DNA of 64,000 bases from Dyadobacter sp. Leaf189 (GTDB lineage Bacteria; Bacteroidota; Bacteroidia; Cytophagales; Spirosomataceae), in contig NZ_LMPS01000007.1 in assembly GCF_001424405.1 (NCBI RefSeq), forward strand, positions 281,893-345,892. Direction: 5' to 3'. Of this stretch, positions 35,813 through 43,993 are shown in pieces. The translations under genes and the position numbers were made by a program. The notes below the pieces were generated by a model that saw only the letters and a list, made by a program, of their open reading frames with translations, was not told where the DNA came from and did not search any database. Position 1 is the first letter of the stretch; each line of letters starts with the position of its first letter.

Positions 35813-36427
35813 ATGAAAAATTTTCCCAAAGCCGGATTACTAATCGTAACATTAGTGATACCGGCTTTGATTTTTATCTTTTTGAAGTTCTTCGCACGCA
35901 ATCATTACGATCTGCCATACTTCAATCCGGAACGGAATAAAGCCGATGCTGTTATAGTTCAAAATGGCGATACCCTGTTTCATAAAGTTTCTGATCGTAT
36001 TTTTACACAGAAGCAAGTGAAGTTTAGCGGTAAACTTACGGTGCTACACTATCTACCGGAAACCTGCGGGGACACTTGTAAGCTGGTAGTCTCGCAACTT
36101 CAAAGAATCAGTGCATTGCATTCCGAAATTCTGGAATTGAATGTTTTGACCTTATCGCAGGGGATTGCTAATCGGAATGGGGAAGTTCCTGGGGCGAATG
36201 GAAAGGAGTGGAAGTTGTTCACATATCCTGAAAGTGAAATTACTTCGTTTTTTGAAAACGAGCTGGGCATACAAAAGGGTCAACTTGAAAATGCTCAGGA
36301 CTTGATTATTCTGGTAGACGCGAATGGATTTGTAAGAGGATATTACAAGGGAGTTGATCCCGAAGAAATAGAACGGCTTATGGCCGAAATCAAGATTCTT
36401 GCCTATGAAGGCAATGTAACCAAATAG
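35813..36427 (+). CDS. SCO-family copper chaperone-like protein
   Basis: SCO proteins help build the CuA centre of subunit II. The 204 residues have one N-terminal membrane anchor (about 8-26) and a thioredoxin-like domain with the copper motif C85-GDT-C89. Family SCO proteins also have a conserved His some 80 residues later; at the matching place here (before LIILVDANGFVRGYYKG) I see Ala or Gln instead. The metal binding may therefore differ. It is 9 bp after coxD and one base before the DUF420 gene. Confidence 0.82.
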   Translation: MKNFPKAGLLIVTLVIPALIFIFLKFFARNHYDLPYFNPERNKADAVIVQNGDTLFHKVSDRIFTQKQVKFSGKLTVLHYLPETCGDTCKLVVSQLQRISALHSEILELNVLTLSQGIANRNGEVPGANGKEWKLFTYPESEITSFFENELGIQKGQLENAQDLIILVDANGFVRGYYKGVDPEEIERLMAEIKILAYEGNVTK

Positions 36428-36428
36428 T

Positions 36429-36968
36429 ATGGCAACTTTAATTATTGAGAAAAAGCCGAAGTACGAACGTATCATCAATATTCTGGCAATTGCAATTCCA
36501 TTGGCGGTTGCAGTTTTGCTTGGAATCCGGCAGAAAATAGACTTAGGTACCTGGACGAAAATGCTTCCTCATGTTATCGGCATGATCAATACATTAACGT
36601 CCGTTTTGCTAATCGCGGGCTTTTACTTTATCAAACAAGGGAATGTTGCGGGTCACAGAAGATCGATGACCGCTGCTTTTTTATTGGGCTCGGTTTTCCT
36701 GGTTTGCTACATTTTGTACCACGTGTCGAATGAAGCTACTCCGTACGGTGGACAAGGTTTTTTCAGACCGGTATACTACTTTTTACTAATTTCCCATATC
36801 GTACTGTCGATAGTTGTCGTTTGGTTTGTACTGCGCGCCATTTACTTCGGCTATACCAATGACATATTACAACACAGAAAAGCAGTTAAGTGGGCAATGC
36901 CGATCTGGCTTTATGTAAGTGTTTCCGGAGTAATTGTTTACCTCATGATAAGTCCCTATTACGTATGA
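36429..36968 (+). CDS. DUF420 membrane protein
   Basis: A 179-residue protein with five membrane segments, of the DUF420 family found near heme-copper oxidase genes. Conserved-looking features are GMINTLTSVLLIAGFYFIKQ, GHRRSMTAAF, LISHIVLSIVVVWFVL and HRKAVKWAMPIWLYVSVSG, with several His in or near membrane segments. A role in oxidase assembly is inferred from context only. Its stop overlaps the start of the next gene (ATGA). Confidence 0.85.
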   Translation: MATLIIEKKPKYERIINILAIAIPLAVAVLLGIRQKIDLGTWTKMLPHVIGMINTLTSVLLIAGFYFIKQGNVAGHRRSMTAAFLLGSVFLVCYILYHVSNEATPYGGQGFFRPVYYFLLISHIVLSIVVVWFVLRAIYFGYTNDILQHRKAVKWAMPIWLYVSVSGVIVYLMISPYYV

Positions 36969-37246
36969 AAAGGTTCTTGATCGTATTTACTTTGATTCTT
37001 TTGTTTGTTGCGTTGGGCACGGATACCTGGGCACAATGCGCAATGTGCCGCGGCTCAGTAGAAAGTTCCATGGGCAACGGCCGAAATAATGTAGGCGTGG
37101 GTTTGAACACGGGTATTATGTACCTGTTTGTAATGCCTTATCTGCTGGTTGCCGGGATAGCCTATTTCTGGTATAGGAACAGCAAGCGCGCCAGGGATGA
37201 GCGGCAGTTTGTTACTTCCAGGGTAAAGCAGGCTTTTCAGCACTAA
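36965..37246 (+). CDS. Small membrane protein with an exported CxxC motif
   Basis: A 93-residue protein of unknown function. It has a signal peptide (KRFLIVFTLILLFVALG, cleavage near WAQ at residue 24), directly followed by C25-AM-C28, then a short polar loop, one membrane segment (about 50-70) and a basic tail. The start overlaps the DUF420 stop by 4 bp, so the two are translationally coupled. The CxxC on the outer face of the membrane, at the end of an operon for copper and heme proteins, suggests a metal or thiol role; that is inference. Confidence 0.75.
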   Translation: MKRFLIVFTLILLFVALGTDTWAQCAMCRGSVESSMGNGRNNVGVGLNTGIMYLFVMPYLLVAGIAYFWYRNSKRARDERQFVTSRVKQAFQH

Positions 37247-37265
37247 GCAAAACTTACAGCATTTT

Positions 37266-37295
37266 AGGCGGGACCGATCAGGTTTCGCCTTTTTT
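37266..37295 (+). terminator. Terminator closing the respiratory operon
   Basis: AGGCGGGACC (37266-37275) pairs with GGTTTCGCCT (37281-37290) with two G-U pairs, loop GATCA, then a T run to 37295. Confidence 0.8.
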
Positions 37296-37368
37296 GTTTC
37301 TAGAAATGTAAAATCTGTTCCGTTTTGCGTAGAAATTGAGCCCATTGCCTTTAACCAGAAAAGCAATT

Positions 37369-39891
37369 ATGCGAAAGCTACTATTTATACTAATCCTGTT
37401 TGTAAGCCTGAATGTACAGGCGCAATCCATTTCTACTACTAAGCCCTGGACATATTGGTGGTGGATGGGAAGTACTGTTACGAAACCCGATATCAAGGCT
37501 CAACTTCTACTCTTCAAAAATTCCGGAGTCGGCGGGGTTCATATCATACCCATTTATGGTGTAAAAGGTAAGGAGCAGCAGGCGATTCCTTTTTTGTCGG
37601 CCGAGTGGATTGACGTAATGCAATTTACGGTAAATGAAGGAAAGAAGCTAGGTATTGGAGTGGACCTGACCACGGGGACCGGCTGGCCATTTGGCGGGCC
37701 GAATGTGAGCGCCGAAATGGCTGCAAAGAATATGTCCGTAGTTGATGGCAGGATTGATGTAAAACCTACCGGCCAGAAAGTGAAGCGCGCGGCACCCGGA
37801 GGCGAAGGATACGTTTTGGATCCATTTCATGCGGACGCAATGCCGCAGTACCTGACAAGGTTTGATTCTGCTTTCAGTGGTGTTAAAGGACTCCCCCGGT
37901 CTATGTACATGGATTCCTACGAAGCTTATGGTGCTAACTGGACCAATGATTTTGCAGATCAGTTTGCAAAAAGGAGGAAGTATGCATTAGTGCAACATCT
38001 ACCTGCATTATCCGACTCGACGAGCAATGTGGACAGTACATTGATCAGAATAGATTATCACCAGACTTTGGCAGAATTGCTTTTGGAGAGATATGCATTG
38101 CCATGGACGAAGTGGAGCCGGGAACATCGGTTTATGACGCGTTACCAGGCACACGGTTCGCCAGCTAACTTGCTCGATCTGTATGCAGCTGCGGACATTC
38201 CGGAGACCGAGTCATTTGGTACCAGCCGCTTTGATATTCCCGGCGTACGCATTGATCCTGATTATTCCATTGATCAGTTTGGCACGCCCAATGCGCTGGC
38301 GATGAAGTTTGCTTCCTCAGCAGCTAATTTCAATGGTAAGAAGCTCGTCAGCTCAGAAACCGGAACCTGGCTCGCCAATCATTTCAAAGTTTCTTTATCC
38401 CAATTGAAGCCGCAGATTGATGAATTATTTGCAGCGGGAATCAACCACATTTTTTATCACGGAACTACCTATTCACCGCAAAATGAAGCGTATCCGGGCT
38501 GGCTCTTTTATGCGTCAACCAACTTTGGACCTACTTCTCATTTTGCGCGTGAATTTCCTTTATTAAACCGGTATGTAGAGAAATGCCAAAGTATTCTCCA
38601 AGATACCAAGCCCGACAATGACCTGCTTGTTTATTTCCCTATTCATGATTTGTGGGCGACCAAATCGAAATCTTCGGGTAATGTGCATTTGTTGGAAGTG
38701 CATCACGTGGATCGCTGGTTGCTGGGTCTACCTTTTGGAAAATTGTCCGAAAAGCTCTGGAAAGAGGGGTATTCCTTTGATTTTGTTTCGGATCTTCAAT
38801 TAGCACAACTGAAAATATCCGCATCCGGTACATTGACCTCGAGAAATGCATCTTATAAAGCGATTGTCATTCCGGCAAGTACTTACATGCCAAAGTCGAC
38901 GCTCTCCAAATTGCACCGATTGGCAGAAGCTGGCGCAAAGATTATTTTTGAAAAGCAAATGCCTTCCATCGTTACCGGCTTTGACGATCACGCCACTCAG
39001 CAGGCAGAATTCGAGAAAATGTCAGTTAGACTAGCTCGCATTGAAAATGTCAAAATCGGCACAGAACTGAATCGCTTTCTGAGTGAGTTCAACATTGCCC
39101 CGGAGGAAATGGCGCACAAGGGTTTGACTTATATCAGGAAGAAAGATCAAAATGGGCAACCGGTTTATTTTGTGACAAATCTTGGCAATACTTTCCAGGA
39201 AGGATGGATCAAGCTAAATGCAAAAGGAAGATTCTTTAAACTCGATCCGCTTAATGGCCGAGCTGTACTTGCTCAGAGAGGTTCTGGTGAAAAGGCAGAA
39301 GTATTCCTGAAGTTAAAGCCAGGACAGTCCTGCTTTTTGGAAGTAGGCAGCCAGTCAGCTTCACAAATAGAACTTGAAAAGCCGACGCAAATATTTGAGA
39401 TTAAGGGAAATTGGAACCTTACGTTTATTGAGGGAAAACCTTCTTTACCAGCTTCCGCAAAACTTTCGAGACTTAGTTCATGGACTACATTGCCTGATTC
39501 TGCTGAATATTTTTCTGGTAAGGCAAAATACCAGGTTACCTTCGATCTGCCAGCAGAGATATTGAAAGGAAAATCATTCGAATTGGACTTAGGTGATGTG
39601 CGGGAGTCTGCATTTGTGAAGATCAATGGAAAGGAGCTCGGTACTTTCTGGTCCGTTCCCTTCCTTGGAAAAATCCCGTCAAACGTTTTGAAGTCAAAGG
39701 GCAATGTGCTCGACATCGAGGTAACCAATCTCTCAGCAAACTACATGCGGCTCCGCGACACGCAGCAGCCAGATTGGAAGAAATTTCAGGACATCAATAT
39801 CGTTGATATCACTTACAAAAAGTTTGACGCAAAGAGCTGGGAACCGATGCCGTCAGGCCAGCTGGGCCCTGTGCGGCTACTTTACAGATAA
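37369..39891 (+). CDS. Secreted GH106-like glycoside hydrolase (probable alpha-L-rhamnosidase family)
   Basis: An 840-residue exported protein with signal peptide RKLLFILILFVSLNVQAQ. The mature start TKPWTYWWWMGSTVTKPDI and the barrel segment GVDLTTGTGWPFGGP resemble family GH106, whose known members release alpha-L-rhamnose from plant polysaccharides. ESFGTSRF and SSETGTW may hold catalytic acids. A jelly-roll domain is seen at the C-terminus (SFELDLGDVRESAFVKINGK). It is shorter than characterised members (about 1100 residues). No SusC/SusD or other sugar genes are adjacent. It is convergent with murI, with 2 bp between stops. Confidence 0.75.
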   Translation: MRKLLFILILFVSLNVQAQSISTTKPWTYWWWMGSTVTKPDIKAQLLLFKNSGVGGVHIIPIYGVKGKEQQAIPFLSAEWIDVMQFTVNEGKKLGIGVDLTTGTGWPFGGPNVSAEMAAKNMSVVDGRIDVKPTGQKVKRAAPGGEGYVLDPFHADAMPQYLTRFDSAFSGVKGLPRSMYMDSYEAYGANWTNDFADQFAKRRKYALVQHLPALSDSTSNVDSTLIRIDYHQTLAELLLERYALPWTKWSREHRFMTRYQAHGSPANLLDLYAAADIPETESFGTSRFDIPGVRIDPDYSIDQFGTPNALAMKFASSAANFNGKKLVSSETGTWLANHFKVSLSQLKPQIDELFAAGINHIFYHGTTYSPQNEAYPGWLFYASTNFGPTSHFAREFPLLNRYVEKCQSILQDTKPDNDLLVYFPIHDLWATKSKSSGNVHLLEVHHVDRWLLGLPFGKLSEKLWKEGYSFDFVSDLQLAQLKISASGTLTSRNASYKAIVIPASTYMPKSTLSKLHRLAEAGAKIIFEKQMPSIVTGFDDHATQQAEFEKMSVRLARIENVKIGTELNRFLSEFNIAPEEMAHKGLTYIRKKDQNGQPVYFVTNLGNTFQEGWIKLNAKGRFFKLDPLNGRAVLAQRGSGEKAEVFLKLKPGQSCFLEVGSQSASQIELEKPTQIFEIKGNWNLTFIEGKPSLPASAKLSRLSSWTTLPDSAEYFSGKAKYQVTFDLPAEILKGKSFELDLGDVRESAFVKINGKELGTFWSVPFLGKIPSNVLKSKGNVLDIEVTNLSANYMRLRDTQQPDWKKFQDINIVDITYKKFDAKSWEPMPSGQLGPVRLLYR

Positions 39892-39893
39892 CA

Positions 39894-40703
39894 TTATTCC
39901 CAAAGCGGGTAATGCTCTAATTGGATCTGTTTGCCGAAGAATATGGAAGTTGATTGCTCGAAGGATAAAGTATAATCAGATACGTAGAACTGACGATTTC
40001 CACTTCCTTTTTCATTGACAAGATAATGCTGTTCCAGCCACGCCCGCAGTGAATGGGCCACGATTTCAGAAGTATCAAGAATTTCTACTTCATTCCCATA
40101 AAATTTACTGATCTGATTTTTGATCAAAGGGTAGTGCGTACACCCTAGTATCAGAGCTTCAATGGAGGAAATAGCAGGATCAGACAAATAGCTGGCAACA
40201 ATGCTCTCGCTGATCGTATTGTCAAAGAAACCTTCCTCGATCATGGGAGCTAGCAGCGGCGTTGCAAGTGATTTTAAATGGATGTTTTTTCCAATTGCAT
40301 CCACTTTTTTCTTGTACACATTGGAAGATACAGTCTGCTTTGTCCCGATCAGTCCAATAGTTTTGCCGTCGTAATGCTCTTTGATATAGTCTACGACCGG
40401 ATCAATTACATTCAATACTTTGGCTTTGCTCCCAACATATTCGCGTACCAGTTCATATGCAGCCGCAGAGGCAGAATTACAGGCAATTAGGATCAACTTG
40501 CAGTTTTGCTGTAGCAGCATATTGCAGATTTTGATTGAATAAGCCTGGATCGCAGCAGTCGATTTGTCGCCGTAGGGAAGATGCGCCGTATCCCCGAAGT
40601 AAATGGTGTTTTCCTGAGGTAAGAGCCTGGTAACCGCACTGGCGACGGTCATTCCGCCAATTCCGCTATCAAAAATACCTATTGGTGCAGCTGAGTCGAG
40701 CAT
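39894..40703 (-). CDS. murI: Glutamate racemase
   Basis: MurI converts L- to D-glutamate for peptidoglycan, the substrate of MurD. The 269-residue protein has the two catalytic cysteine regions: LIACNSASAAAYELV (first Cys) and ALILGCTHYPLIKNQI (second Cys), plus the N-terminal IGIFDSGIGGMTVASAV and YFGDTAHLPYGDKS. It is transcribed against the GH106-like gene. Confidence 0.97.
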   Translation of the reverse strand: MLDSAAPIGIFDSGIGGMTVASAVTRLLPQENTIYFGDTAHLPYGDKSTAAIQAYSIKICNMLLQQNCKLILIACNSASAAAYELVREYVGSKAKVLNVIDPVVDYIKEHYDGKTIGLIGTKQTVSSNVYKKKVDAIGKNIHLKSLATPLLAPMIEEGFFDNTISESIVASYLSDPAISSIEALILGCTHYPLIKNQISKFYGNEVEILDTSEIVAHSLRAWLEQHYLVNEKGSGNRQFYVSDYTLSFEQSTSIFFGKQIQLEHYPLWE

Positions 40704-40731
40704 ATTAATGCAATGAAGTAGATCAATGCGC

Positions 40732-40739
40732 CAAAGCTA
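40732..40739 (-). promoter_or_regulatory. Likely -7 element of the murI promoter
   Basis: On the minus strand this reads TAGCTTTG, an exact TAnnTTTG, 28 bp upstream of the murI start. No TTG is found at -33. Confidence 0.45.
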
Positions 40740-40845
40740 AAAGAAGCTGACAGATTATTTTTTATAAAAATCCAGAAAAAGTTAATCGGCACGTGCAACC
40801 TCGTCGGGAGGAATAAGCATCTTGTAGTCGAAACCACCAGTTAGA

Positions 40846-41436
40846 ATGGGTAAAATTTTAGCACTATTTAGCCAGGAAGCACAACTTGTTAAAGCACTTA
40901 AAAGGGAAGATCCCAAGGCGCAGCAACAGGTTTACCATAAATACAGCACTCGCATGCTGGGTTTATGCTTCCGGTATATATGTGATGAAATGGCTGCTGA
41001 GGACGTGATGGTTGAGGGTTTTTTGAAAGTATTCGGGAAAATTGATCAGTTCAATAGTAACGGGAGTTTTGAAGGCTGGATCCGCCGGATTATGGTCAAT
41101 GAGTCGCTTGGTTATCTCAGAAAACAGAAGAGGATTCTGGAAGATAATCTATCCGACGAGGCTCATAACATCCCCGACTACATTCAGGCTGACCAAAATC
41201 TTGAAGCACAGGAATTATTAGAATTGATCGAGCGCCTGCCGGCAGGTTATCGGACAGTTTTCAACTTGTATGCAATTGAAGGTTATGCCCATTCAGAAAT
41301 CGCGGAAATGCTGGGTATCACCGAAAGTACTTCGAAGTCGCAGTTGCATAGAGCAAGAGCTTTGTTACAGAAAATGGTATTGGAGTGGGAGAATGAATTT
41401 AAAAAAAAAGTAGACTATGAAAAAGCATCCTGTTGA
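40846..41436 (+). CDS. ECF-type RNA polymerase sigma factor
   Basis: A 196-residue sigma factor with region 2 (YHKYSTRMLGLCFRYICDE to WIRRIMVNESLGYLRK, about 27-95) and region 4 (LPAGYRTVFNLYAIEGYAHS then ITESTSKSQLHRARALLQ, about 126-172). The 3' end overlaps the next gene by 20 bp and includes a run of nine A (41401-41409). The arrangement sigma factor, single-pass protein, beta-barrel suggests a signalling unit in which the second gene product controls the sigma factor. Confidence 0.87.
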   Translation: MGKILALFSQEAQLVKALKREDPKAQQQVYHKYSTRMLGLCFRYICDEMAAEDVMVEGFLKVFGKIDQFNSNGSFEGWIRRIMVNESLGYLRKQKRILEDNLSDEAHNIPDYIQADQNLEAQELLELIERLPAGYRTVFNLYAIEGYAHSEIAEMLGITESTSKSQLHRARALLQKMVLEWENEFKKKVDYEKASC

Positions 41437-42223
41437 TGATCTTTTCAAACGCAAGCTGACTGATTTGGATAAGGAACCTTCGGCAAATGCCTGGACCAGA
41501 ATTCAGGAAAAGCAACAACCGAAACCCAGGGTTATTGGCTGGGTGAAGTATGCTGCAGCGAGTGTGCTGGTAGGAGCATTAGGCGGATATCTGATTCTGC
41601 AAAATAGTCCATCGGCAACTGAAAAGGCGATCATTAGCAGGCAGGAAGTGGTTAAGCCAGAGCAACCGGTCGATGCTTCGCAGCGCGAAACGATGGAGAA
41701 TGCAGCTGACGCCGAACGCCAAATTGCCGAAGTGCCCGAGGAAAAGTTGTTGAAGAAAGTTTTGCCTGCGAAATCGGATTTGAAAACCCAGAAGGTACAA
41801 TCAGATCTCATTGATAACTCAGTCGGCAATCAAAAGCAGGATCTGGCAAAGTTGGAAGTTGTGCAATCCGGGAAAGATCAAGCTCAAAATGAAACTCCGT
41901 TAATGCGTGAAATTTCTGAGCCTGTCAATCTGAAATCAGTAAGTCCACAAATAAGTACGCCGTCAATCGCTAGCCTGGAAGTAGAACCTACGCGGACAAT
42001 TGTTGTGGCCGTCGAATCTGAACCGGATCATGACGAAGACAAACCCAAGGCTTCAAAATTTTCGAAAGTATTCCGCCAGCTGAAAAATGCGAGAGCTGGT
42101 GAAAGAGTCGACTGGGATGAAGTAGGGTTTAATCCCAAAACCCTGGTCGCGAAAGTTGACGATCGGCTTCGTAGCAAAGAAGAAAAAACAGAAAAGTATC
42201 AGAACCCCAGAACAAAATTGTAA
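41417..42223 (+). CDS. Single-pass membrane protein, possible anti-sigma factor
   Basis: A 268-residue protein with a short N-terminal cytoplasmic part (DLFKRKLTDLDKEPSANAWT, a pattern common in Bacteroidota proteins encoded next to sigma factors), one membrane segment (about 40-60, VKYAAASVLVGALGGYLIL) and a long charged, low-complexity periplasmic part rich in Gln, Glu, Lys and Ser. It overlaps the sigma factor gene by 20 bp, which supports coupled translation. The anti-sigma role is inferred from context; no zinc-binding anti-sigma motif is visible. Confidence 0.6.
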   Translation: MKKHPVDDLFKRKLTDLDKEPSANAWTRIQEKQQPKPRVIGWVKYAAASVLVGALGGYLILQNSPSATEKAIISRQEVVKPEQPVDASQRETMENAADAERQIAEVPEEKLLKKVLPAKSDLKTQKVQSDLIDNSVGNQKQDLAKLEVVQSGKDQAQNETPLMREISEPVNLKSVSPQISTPSIASLEVEPTRTIVVAVESEPDHDEDKPKASKFSKVFRQLKNARAGERVDWDEVGFNPKTLVAKVDDRLRSKEEKTEKYQNPRTKL

Positions 42224-42233
42224 TCTGTTAGCC

Positions 42234-43334
42234 ATGAAAAATAGAATAGTTGCCTCGCTCACAATGATTTTCCTATTCATCTCTGTTGGAGTATTTGCAA
42301 AGAATAATGAACGGAAGGAGACGTCGGAAAGGGATTCCATTATTGTAACATTCGGAGACAAAACCCGGCTGATCATCTACGGTGAAAACCGCAGGGAGTT
42401 GGAAAAGATCATGAAGTACGATCTTAATGCATTGCTGAAAGATTTAAAGGTACGTTTGGACAGCACAGATGCAGATACAACTTATTTAAGGGAAGAATTT
42501 AATGGAGTTAACTATCTCAAAGATCCCGGGGATAAGGAAGAAAAGGATTACGTCAGGATTGGTTTGCGTGGTATTCATGTGAAAGATGGCGATACCAGGG
42601 TTACCATCAATGGCAAAGGAGTTGAGGTAAGAGATGGCGATGAGGAAGTGTCTACTGAGTCAACGTACAGGAGGACTGGTAAGCGTTTTTACAGACCTAG
42701 CTGGGGTACAAGTCCGAGAAAAGGGTTTAATGTTGCTGTTGGTCTTAATACATACGGCGCTAATGAAAGTACGCCGGGTTACGACAAGGTAAGTTATGAG
42801 TTGAAGCCTTTTGGCTCGCGGTTTATTAGTCTGGGTTATGTTGCAAGCGCTACATTAGCGAGAGGAAAGAATGCAGGATTCCACCTTGATTTTGGTGCCG
42901 ACTTCTCGTGGTACAATCAGATGTTTGATAACAATCATACAGTGGTTAAGGGTAGTGATAAGGTCGAGTTTTTGCCGGTAATGGAAGATGGGAAAGAGAT
43001 CGAGATGAAAAAAAGTAAGCTGGTTGTCCCTTATGTCAGCCTCTCCATTATGCCGACAGTCAGTTTTTCCCGCTCATTTATTTCCTATCTGAGTGCGGGC
43101 GTGTATGGCGGATACCGGCTTGGCAGCTATACCAAGTTGCGGAAAGTAGGAAGTAAGGATGTAGATCACGTTCGCAAAAACTTTTACATCGAAGATCTGA
43201 AGTACGGACTGGCAGCCGAAATTGGGATCCGAAAATTTCCTGACCTTTTTGTTAACTATGATTTAAACTATCTGTATGAGCAAAACAGAGGACCCGCAGT
43301 ACGGATGCTGAGCTTTGGTGTAAGACTATTTTAA
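42234..43334 (+). CDS. Outer-membrane beta-barrel protein
   Basis: A 366-residue protein with a signal peptide (VASLTMIFLFISVGVFA, cut before KNNE), a soluble part of about 130 residues with two similar runs, GIHVKDGDTRVTINGKG and VEVRDGDEEV, and a C-terminal part with alternating hydrophobic strands that ends in MLSFGVRLF, an outer-membrane terminal strand. ATG 42234 is 10 bp after the previous stop. The function is unknown. A terminator follows. Confidence 0.72.
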   Translation: MKNRIVASLTMIFLFISVGVFAKNNERKETSERDSIIVTFGDKTRLIIYGENRRELEKIMKYDLNALLKDLKVRLDSTDADTTYLREEFNGVNYLKDPGDKEEKDYVRIGLRGIHVKDGDTRVTINGKGVEVRDGDEEVSTESTYRRTGKRFYRPSWGTSPRKGFNVAVGLNTYGANESTPGYDKVSYELKPFGSRFISLGYVASATLARGKNAGFHLDFGADFSWYNQMFDNNHTVVKGSDKVEFLPVMEDGKEIEMKKSKLVVPYVSLSIMPTVSFSRSFISYLSAGVYGGYRLGSYTKLRKVGSKDVDHVRKNFYIEDLKYGLAAEIGIRKFPDLFVNYDLNYLYEQNRGPAVRMLSFGVRLF

Positions 43335-43349
43335 ACGAGAAATACGCCA

Positions 43350-43393
43350 ATACGGGCTGAAATCGACGATTTTCGATTTAGTCCGTATTTTTA
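43350..43393 (+). terminator. Terminator after the outer-membrane protein gene
   Basis: Arms at 43350-43367 and 43374-43390 pair over 17 bp with one G-U and one bulged G; a T run ends at 43393. Confidence 0.8.
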
Positions 43394-43414
43394 TTTATTT
43401 TTTTTTCGAAAGAA

Positions 43415-43445
43415 TTTGAGAATTTAAGAAAAGGCCATAATTTTG
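43415..43445 (+). promoter_or_regulatory. Promoter of the tRNA-Tyr/tRNA-Gly unit
   Basis: TTTG (43415-43418), spacer of 19 bp, TAATTTTG (43438-43445): an exact match to the Bacteroidota promoter. It is 53 bp upstream of tRNA-Tyr. Confidence 0.8.
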
Positions 43446-43497
43446 CGACTCCAAAAAGTGAAACAAACGGTTTCGCGGTAGTGTTGAAATGATGTAC

Positions 43498-43580
43498 GGG
43501 GGTGTACCAGAGTGGCCAAATGGGGCAGACTGTAAATCTGCTGGTGTATGCCTACGGTGGTTCGAATCCATCCGCCCCCA
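43498..43580 (+). tRNA. tRNA-Tyr (anticodon GTA)
   Basis: An 83-base class II tRNA: acceptor GGGGGTG (43498-43504) with CGCCCCC (43573-43579), discriminator A, anticodon GTA in CTGTAAA, a long variable arm, and T-arm GGTGGTTCGAATCCATC. CCA is not encoded at the expected place. Confidence 0.95.
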
Positions 43581-43635
43581 CAGTTAATGCCAATACAATC
43601 CTGTATATTACCAGTCAGGATCGGGCATAACAAAT

Positions 43636-43708
43636 GCGGAAGTAGCTCAGCTGGTAGAGCGATAGCCTTCCAAGCTATAGGTCGCGAGTTCGAACCTCGT
43701 CTTCCGCT
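43636..43708 (+). tRNA. tRNA-Gly (anticodon TCC)
   Basis: A 73-base tRNA: acceptor GCGGAAG (43636-43642) with CTTCCGC (43701-43707), discriminator T, anticodon loop CTTCCAA with TCC, T-arm GCGAGTTCGAACCTCGT. It lies 55 bp after tRNA-Tyr. Confidence 0.95.
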
Positions 43709-43726
43709 CATTTAGAAGCACCGTCG

Positions 43727-43776
43727 AAGCGATTAGCGAAAACATTCAATTGTAACTTTTTCGCTAATCGCTTTTT
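43727..43776 (+). terminator. Terminator between tRNA-Gly and tRNA-Thr
   Basis: AAGCGATTAGCGAAAA (43727-43742) pairs perfectly over 16 bp with 43758-43773, and a T run reaches 43776. It separates tRNA-Thr and tuf from the first two tRNAs. Confidence 0.75.
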
Positions 43777-43794
43777 GGTTCTTACAAGGGTTTT

Positions 43795-43866
<72 letters not shown>

Positions 43867-43993
43867 CGGTAAGATTTTGATTCTGTATTTAGTTAATTGG
43901 TTTTGAAGCGCTTGGGTTTTGTAAGCTGAACAGGATCAATCAGTAGTGTTAAATAAATTCGTAATAACTTTTAATTTTAAGCGTACTTAAGTC

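Noticed and set aside
41401..41409. Run of nine A at the sigma factor/anti-sigma overlap as a programmed frameshift site
   Set aside because: Slipping by one base in either direction soon meets a stop (TAG or TGA) and does not lead into the next gene's frame as a fusion, so no product is gained.
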